A stretch of DNA of 64,000 bases from Sphingobacterium spiritivorum (GTDB lineage: Bacteria; Bacteroidota; Bacteroidia; Sphingobacteriales; Sphingobacteriaceae), in NCBI RefSeq assembly GCF_016725325.1, contig NZ_CP068083.1:4898001-4962000 (forward strand), in the 5' to 3' direction. Within the stretch, counting starts at the first letter, position 1, and every line of letters begins with the position of its first letter. The position numbers were made by a program, and so were the translations under genes. The notes beneath the pieces are model-generated. The model saw nothing but the letters and a program-made list of their open reading frames with translations, did no database searches and was not told where the DNA came from. Below, in pieces: positions 53,534 to 62,915 of the stretch.

Positions 53534-54151
53534 TTACTCCACAAGGTATTTTAATGAGAGGTAGTAATAACGGTCTTCCTTTGGCTGGTAATAAACGGTT
53601 TCTTCCCCTTCATCGTTGGATGTTGAATAATCAATAATCGTCTGTAGGGCACCTAGTTTTTTACCCAATGCTGTAGCTAGTTTTTCAGCACGCCCTTTTC
53701 CATCTGCAACAGCTGCCGCTATTATTTTAGAAAAATCTTTTGCCGGCAGATACGTCACACGGCGGGCCATAATAGATACCGTACCTGTTTTATCAATGAT
53801 TAAGTTATTAAATTTCACCACTTCTCCCGGATCGGATGTCTGAAAACTATAAAAGCTGCCACCTGCACCATATTGTGTCAGTGCATAAGTGAGTTTATCT
53901 TCTGTAAACCGGGAAGAATCAAAACCTGCTGCTTTAGCTCTGTCAAAAAATACTTTCTTTATATCTTCCAGACTTCTTTTTTCCTCCGAGTAAGACAACT
54001 CTTCAGTTATCAGTATATCCAGTATATATGTCTTAATTGTTTTTTCAACTTTAGCCATACCTCTTACTTCTATACAAGCCTTTTCTGTACTCTGGCCAGA
54101 AACTTCACAGATTGTTGTAAAGCACAACATTACTATTATTACATACTTCAT
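53534..54151 (-). CDS. SIMPL-domain (DUF541) exported protein
   Basis: A 205-residue protein with a signal peptide (cleavage near SGQS, residue 20). The conserved EVRGMAKVEKTIKTYILDI opening, IDKTGTVSIMARRVTYL and KIIAAAVADGKGRAEKLATA helix, followed by KLGALQTI, are hallmarks of the SIMPL/BP26 family, which form ring oligomers in the periplasm. Role unknown, sometimes linked to oxidative stress. First or second gene of a three-gene leftward group. Confidence 0.88.
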   Translation of the reverse strand: MKYVIIVMLCFTTICEVSGQSTEKACIEVRGMAKVEKTIKTYILDILITEELSYSEEKRSLEDIKKVFFDRAKAAGFDSSRFTEDKLTYALTQYGAGGSFYSFQTSDPGEVVKFNNLIIDKTGTVSIMARRVTYLPAKDFSKIIAAAVADGKGRAEKLATALGKKLGALQTIIDYSTSNDEGEETVYYQPKEDRYYYLSLKYLVE

Positions 54152-54195
54152 ATCCTATTCATTTAGTAGGTGTAAAAAATTATAAAACACTTCAT

Positions 54196-54528
54196 TTAGG
54201 CTAAAAAGCCGAATTTTTTCTCAAAAAAGCCACCAATTACAGGTACTGGTTTTGTAACCTCGTTTGATGCATTGATCATCCCCAATACCAATAAAATAAG
54301 TGGAATAAGCGTAAATAAAGAAAAGACAATTGACAAGGTTGGTAGTAAAGAAGTTAAGATACCTGCTATAATGGAAATGATAATACTAAAAACAAACACG
54401 CCCAAACTCTGCTCCAGATGATAAGTCACATACGTACTTTTATCCGTTTGCTTTTTATAGGAGAAATAAGCGATCAACCAACCAATGATGGTAATGTAAG
54501 ATACAATTGCTAAAGTCTTGTTGTTCAT
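54196..54528 (-). CDS. DUF4870-family small membrane protein
   Basis: A 110-residue protein starting at the ATG at 54528 (MNNKTLAIVSYITIIGWLIA). Three hydrophobic segments and the motif YHLEQSLGVFVFSIIISIIA match DUF4870/Tic20-like small membrane proteins. The reading frame extends 57 bases further upstream, but the longer N-terminus is not typical. It lies 44 bases upstream of the SIMPL gene. Function unknown. Confidence 0.85.
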   Translation of the reverse strand: MNNKTLAIVSYITIIGWLIAYFSYKKQTDKSTYVTYHLEQSLGVFVFSIIISIIAGILTSLLPTLSIVFSLFTLIPLILLVLGMINASNEVTKPVPVIGGFFEKKFGFLA

Positions 54529-54729
54529 AAAATAAAATTTTAGAATTAGTGGAATTGAATTACTTCTTACAAAGATGCTGTCCAATAGCTGTATTTATGA
54601 AAAATAAGACATCTACAAAGTCTCTACAGAAAAACAAAAAGTGCCCATAAAACATCTACAAACCTATTTTTCCCGTTAAGCCATATAGTTGAAAAGAGCC
54701 AAAATGGTCATAATTCTAACTTCAAATTG

Positions 54730-54737
54730 TATTTTTG
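54730..54737 (+). promoter_or_regulatory. -7 box of the TPR-LuxR gene
   Basis: TATTTTTG matches TAnnTTTG exactly, 44 bases before the start codon at 54782. No clear -33 TTTG was found. Confidence 0.5.
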
Positions 54738-54781
54738 TTATGGTCAGGTCAGGAATTCACACTTAATACATTGTAGGCCCT

Positions 54782-56602
54782 ATGAAGCATTATATGAGAC
54801 TGGTAATTATAGTATTCGTGCTCTTTGCAGGCATAAAAACGGTATGGTCGCAATCTGTTATTGAAGATTCATTAAAAACATTGCTTCGCAATCCGCAACT
54901 CAGCCCAGAAAAAAAGACAATGGCACTTTCTCATCTCGGCCGGATTAGTTACGAAACAGATATGCCATTTGCTTTAAGTATTACGAACGAAGCGCTGCAA
55001 CTTGGTAATAAGCTTACTGATGGTCAGTACAGTGCTTTTGCACTCGCTACACTGACTTATCTGAACGTACAGCGGGACAGCCTTGTATTGGCTCAAAAAA
55101 ATATTGACAGTGCATTAACATATACCGCAAAATCTTCAAACAATGTTATTAATGGTTATGTATGGCTAAGAAAAGGCTGGCTGGAATATATTGTAAATAA
55201 TACCACCAAAGCAACTGCTAGCTTATTTCGTGCACTTCAATTGCTGGAAGGACAGCACGCATATGCCTACGAGAGTTTAGCTTATCATTATCTGGCAAGT
55301 ATTTATGCTGACCTGAAAGATGTGAAAAATTTAAAAAAATATACCCATCTTAGTCTCAATTCAGCTTATCATTCAGCAGACCCTGATATTATTTGTAACG
55401 CTTATCTGGCCACAGGCTCATCATTTTTACAAGACTTCAGAAAGGAACCAACACAAAAGATATTGCTCGATTCAGCCATTTTCTACAACCGACAGCTCTT
55501 GTCACTCTCTCAATCGCAACCAAAGCGCATTATCAATCATATTAATACTGCTGCTGCAGCCTTAAACATGGCCAATATTTACTGGGAATTTTATCCAAAG
55601 CACTATAAAGACAGTGCCGAAAGGTATATTAATCTGGCTTTGACAATTGCGCGAAAGACAAAACATGAGGAAGTTATTGCAAATTGTTACGGTATATTAA
55701 GCGAATATGCCATAGCTGAAGGCAATTATGCGGAAGCAGAGCGATTGTTTCATATGGGTTTTGCTGAAGTAGCACAAGATCCGGGTAGCAGAAAGCAAGT
55801 AATGGCTTCCATGATGAAAGGACTGGCCAATGTAGCGGAAAAAAGTGGAAATTCTGTAAAAGCATTGGGCTACTATAAACAATATATGACCTACGAACGG
55901 GAAGCATACGATGCCGGGAGATTGGTTGAAGCACAGCGGCTGGAAGTACAGTATGAAGCTGAAAAAAGAGAAAAAGAACTGGAAACATTAAAAGAACGTG
56001 CTACTTTTAACCAAAAACTCAACTTTATTTCAGCCGGATTGATCTTAGCCGGTATACTTGCGCTTATCTTTCTTTTTCGTTCTTATCATTTCCGTTTAAA
56101 ATCTTCGATTCAGCAGCAAAAGCTACGGGCTGAGGAGACTGCACGCCTTAAGGCCGAACAAGAGTTATTGCAGGAAAGGGAAGACAGATTGCAAAAAGAA
56201 CTGCTGGCCGGCAATTTACAGGTCGAGCAAAAGAATGAACTTTTACAGGCCATGCGGGATAAATTAGCGGCCCCCTCTGAAAATGATATGCTCAAAAATC
56301 AGATGGAGCGTATATTAAAAGAGGATCAGCGGTTGAATGAAGATTTCGAACATACTAAAGCCAGTCTGACAAATATACCGCCTGAATTTTTCAACCGTCT
56401 GCAGCAACTGGCTGATAATAAGCTTACCCGACTAGATCTGAAGCACTGTTCATATATTTTAATGGGCTTCTCCAATAAAGAAATTGCCAATCGTCTGGGC
56501 GTAGATCCAAAAAGCATTTTTATGGCTCGTTACCGCATAAAACAAAAACTAAATCTGGCAAAAGAAGATAGTCTGGACCTCTTAATACAAAGGATAAGCT
56601 AA
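54782..56602 (+). CDS. Membrane TPR protein with C-terminal LuxR-type HTH
   Basis: A 606-residue protein. After a signal/anchor (VIIVFVLFAGIKTVWSQ), a periplasmic TPR array spans about 25-395 (FALATLTYLNVQRDS; GYVWLRKGWLEYIV; VANCYGILSEYAIAEGNY-like repeats). A membrane helix lies at about 413-435 (ISAGLILAGILALIFLF), followed by a charged coiled coil and a LuxR-type HTH at about 555-600 (SYILMGFSNKEIANRLGVDP). This is the Bacteroidota one-component architecture linking a periplasmic signal to transcription. Target and signal unknown. Confidence 0.85.
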   Translation: MKHYMRLVIIVFVLFAGIKTVWSQSVIEDSLKTLLRNPQLSPEKKTMALSHLGRISYETDMPFALSITNEALQLGNKLTDGQYSAFALATLTYLNVQRDSLVLAQKNIDSALTYTAKSSNNVINGYVWLRKGWLEYIVNNTTKATASLFRALQLLEGQHAYAYESLAYHYLASIYADLKDVKNLKKYTHLSLNSAYHSADPDIICNAYLATGSSFLQDFRKEPTQKILLDSAIFYNRQLLSLSQSQPKRIINHINTAAAALNMANIYWEFYPKHYKDSAERYINLALTIARKTKHEEVIANCYGILSEYAIAEGNYAEAERLFHMGFAEVAQDPGSRKQVMASMMKGLANVAEKSGNSVKALGYYKQYMTYEREAYDAGRLVEAQRLEVQYEAEKREKELETLKERATFNQKLNFISAGLILAGILALIFLFRSYHFRLKSSIQQQKLRAEETARLKAEQELLQEREDRLQKELLAGNLQVEQKNELLQAMRDKLAAPSENDMLKNQMERILKEDQRLNEDFEHTKASLTNIPPEFFNRLQQLADNKLTRLDLKHCSYILMGFSNKEIANRLGVDPKSIFMARYRIKQKLNLAKEDSLDLLIQRIS

Positions 56603-56693
56603 ATTTTGGGAGACTGTCAAAACATAAAGAAACTGTCTTTTGCATTGACAAAATTTGGATTACTATTTCAGAAATATAGAAAATACGACCTCT

Positions 56694-57182
56694 TTAAAAG
56701 TCCTTATCATAGGTTCGGTTCCAATGCTTATTTCTATCCATTGGTGTCGATTTCACTTTATACTCCAGTCGAAGTCCGTTAATGCGTCTTTGTTTGAGAC
56801 GTTTATTCACTTCGTCTATATATGCTATTTTAGCGATTTTGTACAATCCGTAAGCTGTTCCTTCAAATCCTTCATTAGCGATATCATCACCCACCAGTTC
56901 CAGATTAAAAAAGCAATTCAGATAGTCTTTCCAAAAGAAGATCGGATTATCATGATTATCCTTATAACTTTCTTCCGAATAGCACATTTCATCATCAATT
57001 TCAAAATAATCGGCCAGCATCTGATTGGTTTGTGCGACAAAGTCTTTGGCTACGGCCTCATCTTTAAAAGGAACAAAGGAAATAATATCACCTTCCTCCA
57101 GCGTATCAAACATCGAATGGTTATTGAAGCAATGAATCATTTCCGGTAATAATTCGACCACATCATTGTACATTTTCTTCAT
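56694..57182 (-). CDS. Hypothetical acidic protein
   Basis: A 162-residue cytoplasmic protein I do not recognise. It is acidic and helix-rich (MKKMYNDVVELLPEMIHCFN; FKDEAVAKDFVAQTNQMLAD) with a basic C-terminus (NKRLKQRRINGLRLEYK). A rightward ORF of similar length overlaps it but has shadow-like composition, so the leftward frame is preferred. Convergent with the TPR-LuxR gene. No function is proposed. Confidence 0.6.
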   Translation of the reverse strand: MKKMYNDVVELLPEMIHCFNNHSMFDTLEEGDIISFVPFKDEAVAKDFVAQTNQMLADYFEIDDEMCYSEESYKDNHDNPIFFWKDYLNCFFNLELVGDDIANEGFEGTAYGLYKIAKIAYIDEVNKRLKQRRINGLRLEYKVKSTPMDRNKHWNRTYDKDF

Positions 57183-57244
57183 AATGCAAACATACGAACA
57201 ATATAAGGGATGCGAAACATTACCCTTTAACTTTAGCGCGGAAT

Positions 57245-57613
57245 TTAATTAGCCAGTTTCTCGATCGTTTCGATCAGTTCCTGCAGTTCAAATGGTTTTT
57301 CGAGAAAAGCGTCTGCTCCGCTTTCTATTGCGGATGCTTTAATATCCTTACTTGCAGAAATCATTAAAACCGGTATTTTGGATGTTTGGGGGTCATTTTT
57401 TATGATTCTGCAGATATCACGGCCATCTATTCCGGCCATCCAGATATCCATAATAACCAAATCCGGACTGGAGGTAGAAGTCACCACCTGGGGCACTATA
57501 GATCCATCCAGTGTGGAATCTACATTGTATCCCATCATTTCCAACAACATCGTAGTGGAATCTACTATTCCTGCATCGTCATCTGCCAATAAAATTCGTT
57601 TCACTTTTCTCAT
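57245..57613 (-). CDS. Single-domain response regulator
   Basis: A 122-residue CheY-like receiver with no output domain. The acidic pocket is ADDD (Asp11-12), the phospho-acceptor is Asp56 (VIMDIWM), Ser/Thr and Lys are in MISASKD and LEKPFE. It lies 66 bases downstream of the PAS histidine kinase and is likely its partner or a phosphosink. Output is through protein interaction. Confidence 0.93.
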   Translation of the reverse strand: MRKVKRILLADDDAGIVDSTTMLLEMMGYNVDSTLDGSIVPQVVTSTSSPDLVIMDIWMAGIDGRDICRIIKNDPQTSKIPVLMISASKDIKASAIESGADAFLEKPFELQELIETIEKLAN

Positions 57614-57679
57614 GATTTAAAAACAATTCAATAACTACGCCAAAAGTAAAATTAAGATTATCATTTGATTAATATTATA

Positions 57680-59377
57680 TTACTCAGGAAGTACTACAGG
57701 AATTGTAAATTGAAAGATAGAACCTGATCCTATCTCACTCTCTGCCCAGATACGGCCATTGTGACGTTTGATTATTTCTGCACACAGATACAAACCGATA
57801 CCAAATCCGGATATTGTTTTTGTTTCTTTATTCTCGATACGATAAAATCTGTTAAACAGGCGATCCAGTTCTTCCTGCTGAATACCCATCCCCTTGTCTT
57901 CTACACTTACAAGAAGCTGACCGGAATTCAACACACTCTTCAATGTAATTTCCTTACTTTGAGGCGCATATTTAATCGCATTACTCAGCAAATTACTGAC
58001 AACCTGACCAACCTTATCCCGATCCGCATAAAGCAAAATAGAACCTGTAGGTACAAACTGAATATGATGTGTATTATGCGTCAGCAAAACATCCGATATG
58101 ATCTCACTGATCAACTCGTTAACATCAAAAGATTGTTTTTCCAGATACAGATTGCCATCCTCAAACCTGGAAACATTTAAAAATCCGCTGATCATACTGT
58201 TCATTTTGGAAACCTGACTTTTTGATCGGTCCAAAATGCCTGTAAGACGGTCATCTTCATGATTTTTCAATATCATCTGTAAAATCTGTACATATCCCAT
58301 GAGTGAGGTAAGCGGTGTTTTGAGTTCATGACTCACAATTGAAATAAAGTCATTTTTCAATTGTTCCTCACTTTTCTGCTTACTGATATCCATTACTACC
58401 CCGGTGAAGAATAATCCTTCACTGCTGACATCTCCTATCAATCTTCCAACAGCCCTGAGCCAACGAATTTTCTGATCATGAAAACCTTTTACAGTATACG
58501 ACAGATCATACCCATTTCCTTCGGCTATAGCCGTCTCTATAGAACTGGTTACCCAATCCCGGTATTCATCTGTGATTTGCCCGAGACAATCACTCAATGA
58601 CACCTGCTGCTCTGGATAAAATCCAAATAGTTCTTTCAGGCGTATAGAAGCCACCAGTTCTCTTGTTTCTACATTGACACTCCAGGTGCCAAAATTTGCC
58701 GCTTCTATAGCCAGCCGTAACATCATTTCCGAATGTTCAAACTGACGTTGCGATAACAGAAGTTCACTGTTAATCTCAATAAGTTTTTCATTTACATCTC
58801 TGGAATACTCATTCGACTGACTAAGTTCTAAATTAACCGCACGGTGTTCTCTGGATAAGGTCGTCAGCTCTTTGTTGGCCTGTTTAAGTTCTTTATTTGC
58901 CTGCTTAAATTCACTGTTGACATTTTTCAGTTCTTTATTAATCTCCTGCTGTAGCTTTTCCTGACTTTCTACAAGTTTCCAGGCAGCCATCCGGTCACTC
59001 ACTTCAGTAGCTGTGTGCAGAATAGCATAGGTACGACCGGTCTCATCTGTTAAGGCGCGATAGATAAAGTCAAAGTAATAGGTTTGAAACTGTCCGTCTA
59101 TAAACAATTTGGCAGGCACATCTTTAGCTTCATATGTATTTCCGCTGTTCCAGACATTTTTCAGAAGATCAATAAAACCCTGTTCTTTCAAACCGATAAC
59201 AACCTCTCCCAGTTCCATGCCGATTATGCTTCTATCCTTTCCCCAAAACGTCAACATACTGTCATTTGCAAACTCGATAATCAGATTTTCACTTGTATAT
59301 ATAGCGGTAGCATCCTTTGATAAAATCAGAATATCTAACAATTGCCTGTTGGTAAGTGAAAATGTATTGTCAATCAT
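57680..59377 (-). CDS. PAS-domain sensor histidine kinase (soluble)
   Basis: A 565-residue kinase starting at the ATG at 59377 (MIDNTFSLTNRQLLDILIL). No membrane segment is evident. Order: PAS-type domain at 10-130 (LIIEFANDSMLTFWGK), long coiled coil with repeated NKELK heptads at 140-215, second PAS/PAC at 220-345 (EAANFGTWSVNVETRELVAS), HisKA with H-box FISIVSHELKTPLTSLMGY, and HATPase with N, G1 (DKGMGIQQEELDRLFNRF) and G2 (GFGIGLYLCAEIIK) boxes. Cytoplasmic sensing is likely. Next gene downstream is a lone receiver. Confidence 0.93.
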   Translation of the reverse strand: MIDNTFSLTNRQLLDILILSKDATAIYTSENLIIEFANDSMLTFWGKDRSIIGMELGEVVIGLKEQGFIDLLKNVWNSGNTYEAKDVPAKLFIDGQFQTYYFDFIYRALTDETGRTYAILHTATEVSDRMAAWKLVESQEKLQQEINKELKNVNSEFKQANKELKQANKELTTLSREHRAVNLELSQSNEYSRDVNEKLIEINSELLLSQRQFEHSEMMLRLAIEAANFGTWSVNVETRELVASIRLKELFGFYPEQQVSLSDCLGQITDEYRDWVTSSIETAIAEGNGYDLSYTVKGFHDQKIRWLRAVGRLIGDVSSEGLFFTGVVMDISKQKSEEQLKNDFISIVSHELKTPLTSLMGYVQILQMILKNHEDDRLTGILDRSKSQVSKMNSMISGFLNVSRFEDGNLYLEKQSFDVNELISEIISDVLLTHNTHHIQFVPTGSILLYADRDKVGQVVSNLLSNAIKYAPQSKEITLKSVLNSGQLLVSVEDKGMGIQQEELDRLFNRFYRIENKETKTISGFGIGLYLCAEIIKRHNGRIWAESEIGSGSIFQFTIPVVLPE

Positions 59378-59510
59378 AGTAATAATGAGGTAAGTCAGTG
59401 TTAAAAACAAGGGATATGTTATTCCTTATCCTTGTCCTAATTTACATTAATTTTGCAAATGCAGAAAGGCTTACGTATTAATTTTGCATTACGAACCTCC
59501 TATGCAGGTA

Positions 59511-61700
59511 TTAATCTATTATCTTAGAAACTGTCTGACCCGCAAAAGGTTTTTGAGGAAGTTCAAATTCTATCCGGATTGGAGCAGACTTCTCAGGCAA
59601 CTTTACACTGACATTGAGCTTTTTATGCTGCTGTGTCGGATCTGATACAGAAATCTCATATTGACTGTTATCCAGTTTTCTAAGCATTATTACAGCGGGA
59701 ATATCTGACCCCAATTTCAGCTGATCATTTGAGAAAGGTTCCGTGGTTTTATAAAATACAATTTGCCAGATATGTAATCCTTTGTGAAAGACGGCCTGCT
59801 TTTCATCATCGTTAGCCAGAATGGAAATATTATCCTTTAGCAGATAATTTTTCATATCTGCAGGTTCCCTTATTCCCGGTACCATAATGTAAGCATAAGT
59901 TGCGTTTTTCGGACGGACACTATGCTCCAGAGTCAACTGAAATACATTCTTGTCTTCAACCTTCTTATTATTTTTCTCTCCCGTATGTCTTATTTCACTC
60001 CAATCGCTCTTCCTGTTTTCAACCGATAAATTTACATTACCTGCATTTGGAAATATATAGCCTACCCGATTATGCAAGACCCAATTGATATGATTTCCCG
60101 CATTGAAATTACTATTCATGCTAAACGGATGTACCTCATGATCTGCGCATATATAAAATCCCTCTTCATTGTGGAAGGTTTGATTAAGAATTGTATGGAC
60201 AGGATAAGATAGTGAGGAACGAATACCCGCTCCCAGACAGACAATCTCCTCATCAAACATAAACCATGCTTTTTTTGCAGATGTATGCAGATCTTCGTCC
60301 ACGACATATGCAGTAGCTCCGTATAACCCGTCAGAAACTCCACCGGAAAAAGCATGAGTACCTCTCCGGTCTCCCTCTCCCGGAGCCTTGTTGACAGGAA
60401 TAGGCAAAGTATCCGGTAAGGTTGTTCCCGGTAATTTCGTCCATTTCCAGAGTGGAAATATATTATAATATTCAGGTCCGTCCAACTGTAGATTTAATGT
60501 TCCCGAGGCTCCCCAGAATCCTTTTATATTTTCCTGATTTCCGATCTCCTGTGCATAATTTCTGTTAGATACCGCATGTATAGAGAGGAAATAAGAAGGT
60601 CGGCTATGCACTGTATAATCTGTATTCCAATAGTGTTTATGTTGTGGTTTTATACCAAATGAAACATCTTCTTCACCAGTCATTCTTTTACGTATGATCT
60701 CATACTGTTCTTTTCCCTGAGGATCAATTTTTTCCAATCGGAACAGGTCAGACGAATAATCCCTTTGAGTAGCGCCAATCCGGGATATTCCTCTTCCCAG
60801 AACATTCCAGTCGATCCATTTGCCCCGGATGACGCCAAATATAGATTCCAGAATAAATTCGCGGAATAATGTTAATTTTTCTCCTTTCAATGCATATTCA
60901 GTATCTGCTGTGTAACTGGCTGCTTTAATAACACTATGCATAAATTCTGTCCCGTAAGCACCGTTATACAAATATCCGTAATGCATATCATAGGAAAGAT
61001 CATATTGCATCCCTTCTCCTTCCGTATATTCAATCGGCGCATACGTTTCCCTTACCCCCGTCTCCAGAACAATCTTATTCCGCAACAATGCGCCCATGTA
61101 TATCCACCCCATGGCGATCTGTGCTTTATTTGCGCCGAAATTAAATTTATGCATTGGGTTATTACGGCCATTGCTTGTGACGGATGTATCTTTACATATG
61201 GCCGCAAGCGTACTTTTTTCAACAGACTTCTCCAAAGGTTTGGCACCGAATTTCATATTGATAAGGCTCAGGGACAAAGATTGAGGGCGTGTAATCCCTT
61301 GCTGATACCAGTTGTCACAATACGGCAACGGCTTATGATTGGTAAAATATGTTAAGCTTTTATGGACAGCATACCATAAATCCTTATTTCTGTAATAGCT
61401 ACTCTGTGGATGTGAATATGCCAAAGTCATAGTTCGGATCCGCTCCAGTACAGGCATCCAACCAGGGTTAATCCGTTTATGATCTGTATAATCAAATTCT
61501 TCCCATTTGCCATTGTCGTGATTGAGCGTAGAAAGGCTATTTTTCACTTTCCTGTCCAGCTCGCTGATATCTTTAACAGCGCTGACCTGTTCATCATGAA
61601 CTCGTTGTAATATAGTCTGATAGATATCTTCAGTCTGCGCCTGAGCATGGAAATAAAGGCAAACTGTAAAGAGTAATAAGAAAATTAGATTAGGTTTCAT
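59511..61700 (-). CDS. Polysaccharide lyase family 8 (chondroitin/hyaluronate lyase-like)
   Basis: A 729-residue secreted lyase (signal ending near AQAQ, residue 22). The alpha/alpha toroid has FGANKAQIAMG, candidate Asn for neutralisation, and SYDMHYGYLYNGAYGTEF, where His and Tyr nine residues apart match the catalytic His/Tyr pair of Pedobacter chondroitin AC lyase. The C-terminal beta-sandwich (WFMFDEEIVCLGAGIRS; HSVRPKNATYAYIMVPG) is complete, so length and domains fit PL8. It cleaves uronic-acid-containing glycans by beta-elimination. No SusCD, sulfatase or glycuronyl hydrolase neighbours are present, so it appears as an isolated secreted enzyme among signalling genes. Confidence 0.92.
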   Translation of the reverse strand: MKPNLIFLLLFTVCLYFHAQAQTEDIYQTILQRVHDEQVSAVKDISELDRKVKNSLSTLNHDNGKWEEFDYTDHKRINPGWMPVLERIRTMTLAYSHPQSSYYRNKDLWYAVHKSLTYFTNHKPLPYCDNWYQQGITRPQSLSLSLINMKFGAKPLEKSVEKSTLAAICKDTSVTSNGRNNPMHKFNFGANKAQIAMGWIYMGALLRNKIVLETGVRETYAPIEYTEGEGMQYDLSYDMHYGYLYNGAYGTEFMHSVIKAASYTADTEYALKGEKLTLFREFILESIFGVIRGKWIDWNVLGRGISRIGATQRDYSSDLFRLEKIDPQGKEQYEIIRKRMTGEEDVSFGIKPQHKHYWNTDYTVHSRPSYFLSIHAVSNRNYAQEIGNQENIKGFWGASGTLNLQLDGPEYYNIFPLWKWTKLPGTTLPDTLPIPVNKAPGEGDRRGTHAFSGGVSDGLYGATAYVVDEDLHTSAKKAWFMFDEEIVCLGAGIRSSLSYPVHTILNQTFHNEEGFYICADHEVHPFSMNSNFNAGNHINWVLHNRVGYIFPNAGNVNLSVENRKSDWSEIRHTGEKNNKKVEDKNVFQLTLEHSVRPKNATYAYIMVPGIREPADMKNYLLKDNISILANDDEKQAVFHKGLHIWQIVFYKTTEPFSNDQLKLGSDIPAVIMLRKLDNSQYEISVSDPTQQHKKLNVSVKLPEKSAPIRIEFELPQKPFAGQTVSKIID

Positions 61701-61817
61701 AGCTTATTATCCGGTAACGGATTTATCAGTCGCTAATGTAATTTTTATAAATTGGAATACAAACCTAATCGGAGAAAGATCTGCTTTAGTAACAAACTTG
61801 GTGCAAAATACAGCTCA

Positions 61818-61861
61818 TAATAACTACAAAAGGCAGAAAAATCTGCCTTTTGTAGTTATTA
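61818..61861 (-). terminator. Strong terminator of the receiver/CheB/CheR operon
   Basis: A perfect 20-base stem (61818-61837 with 61842-61861) around loop aaaa, containing aaaaggcaga/tctgcctttt. It lies 47 bases beyond the stop of the leftward receiver gene and upstream of the PL8 gene, insulating the two. Confidence 0.88.
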
Positions 61862-61907
61862 TACTCACTTTAAGAATTAGAATAATCAGAAAGTGTTGCT
61901 TAAGTTG

Positions 61908-62288
61908 TTAGGATTTACTACCTGCTTCAGTCAGCACTTGTTCCACAATATTTTCCAGATCAGAAAGATCGAATGGTTTTGCCAGATAGGCATCTGCACC
62001 AGCCGTCTCTGCAAGAACATGAATATCATTATTCGCGGAAACATAAATAACCGGAATATGATTAAAGTCGGGATGTGCCTTCAGGAGTTGTGTTGCCTTA
62101 ATACCTCCGATATCCGGAATCCAGTTGTCCATCAAAATAACATCAGGGTTTACTTCGGCAGCTTTCTCTATAATATCATGTGAAGTCTGAGAAATTTCCA
62201 CCTTATAACCTGCTTCTGCAAGTATAATGGAACACACTTCCAATATATTGATATCATCATCAAAAAGCAATACGGTTTTGTCGTTCAT
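61908..62288 (-). CDS. Single-domain response regulator
   Basis: A 126-residue CheY-like receiver: acidic pocket FDDD, phospho-acceptor Asp54 (ILMDNWIP), VSANND and LAKPFD switch residues. It is the last gene of the operon that includes CheB and CheR, 54 bases after CheB. It may receive phosphate from the large hybrid kinase whose end is at the right edge. Confidence 0.92.
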   Translation of the reverse strand: MNDKTVLLFDDDINILEVCSIILAEAGYKVEISQTSHDIIEKAAEVNPDVILMDNWIPDIGGIKATQLLKAHPDFNHIPVIYVSANNDIHVLAETAGADAYLAKPFDLSDLENIVEQVLTEAGSKS

Positions 62289-62342
62289 AAGTATGTAATG
62301 TTGTGAGGTATATGTTAATTTGTACAGTAGATGTATTGGATA

Positions 62343-62912
62343 CTAAACGCTTAATTGGTTTATAAATACGGCTAATTCTTCAGGTTTCAGCAAATAATCA
62401 ACCTGAACACGCGATACTGCCTGTCTGGGCATATAATCCACCTCTGCTGTTTGAGGATCCTGCACAAGTATTATGCCATTATTATGCTTTATCCTGCATA
62501 ATCCGTCAACTCCGTCAGCATTTGCTCCCGAAAGCAGTAAAGCTACTGTATTTTCTTCAAACACTTCAGCTGCAGACTGGAATGTGACATCTATTGAAGG
62601 ACGGGAATAGTTCATTTTTTCTGAAGAATCTAAAGAAACCAGGTTTTTATTTTCAAAAAGAAGATGATAGTCCGGAGGTACCACATAAATACATCCGTTT
62701 TCAAGAGACATCTTATCTTCGACTTCAAATACTTCTAAATCCGTATAACTTGAAAGCAATGCATTAAGTATAGAATCAGGATACGGTTTCCGATGAAGAA
62801 TAATAACAATTGGAAAGGACAGACCTTTCCGTAGTCCGGGCAGGGTTTCCAATATTACTTTCAGACTTCCTGCAGATCCGCCAATAAGAAATATCTCTGC
62901 TTTTTTCAACAT
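62343..62912 (-). CDS. cheB: CheB-type methylesterase domain protein
   Basis: A 189-residue protein consisting only of the CheB C-terminal esterase domain, with no N-terminal receiver. The Ser nucleophile is in GGSAGSLK, the His in ILHRKPY and the Asp in SGANADGVDG. In chemotaxis it removes methyl groups from receptor glutamates. Here it sits 3 bases after CheR and beside a receiver gene without MCPs or flagellar genes, so a non-motility signalling role is more likely. Confidence 0.92.
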   Translation of the reverse strand: MLKKAEIFLIGGSAGSLKVILETLPGLRKGLSFPIVIILHRKPYPDSILNALLSSYTDLEVFEVEDKMSLENGCIYVVPPDYHLLFENKNLVSLDSSEKMNYSRPSIDVTFQSAAEVFEENTVALLLSGANADGVDGLCRIKHNNGIILVQDPQTAEVDYMPRQAVSRVQVDYLLKPEELAVFINQLSV

Positions 62913-62915
62913 CTT

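Noticed and set aside
56655..57149. Rightward ORF of 164 codons
   Set aside because: It lies antisense to the leftward 162-residue gene, has hydrophobic and Cys/Phe-rich shadow composition and no recognisable motif.
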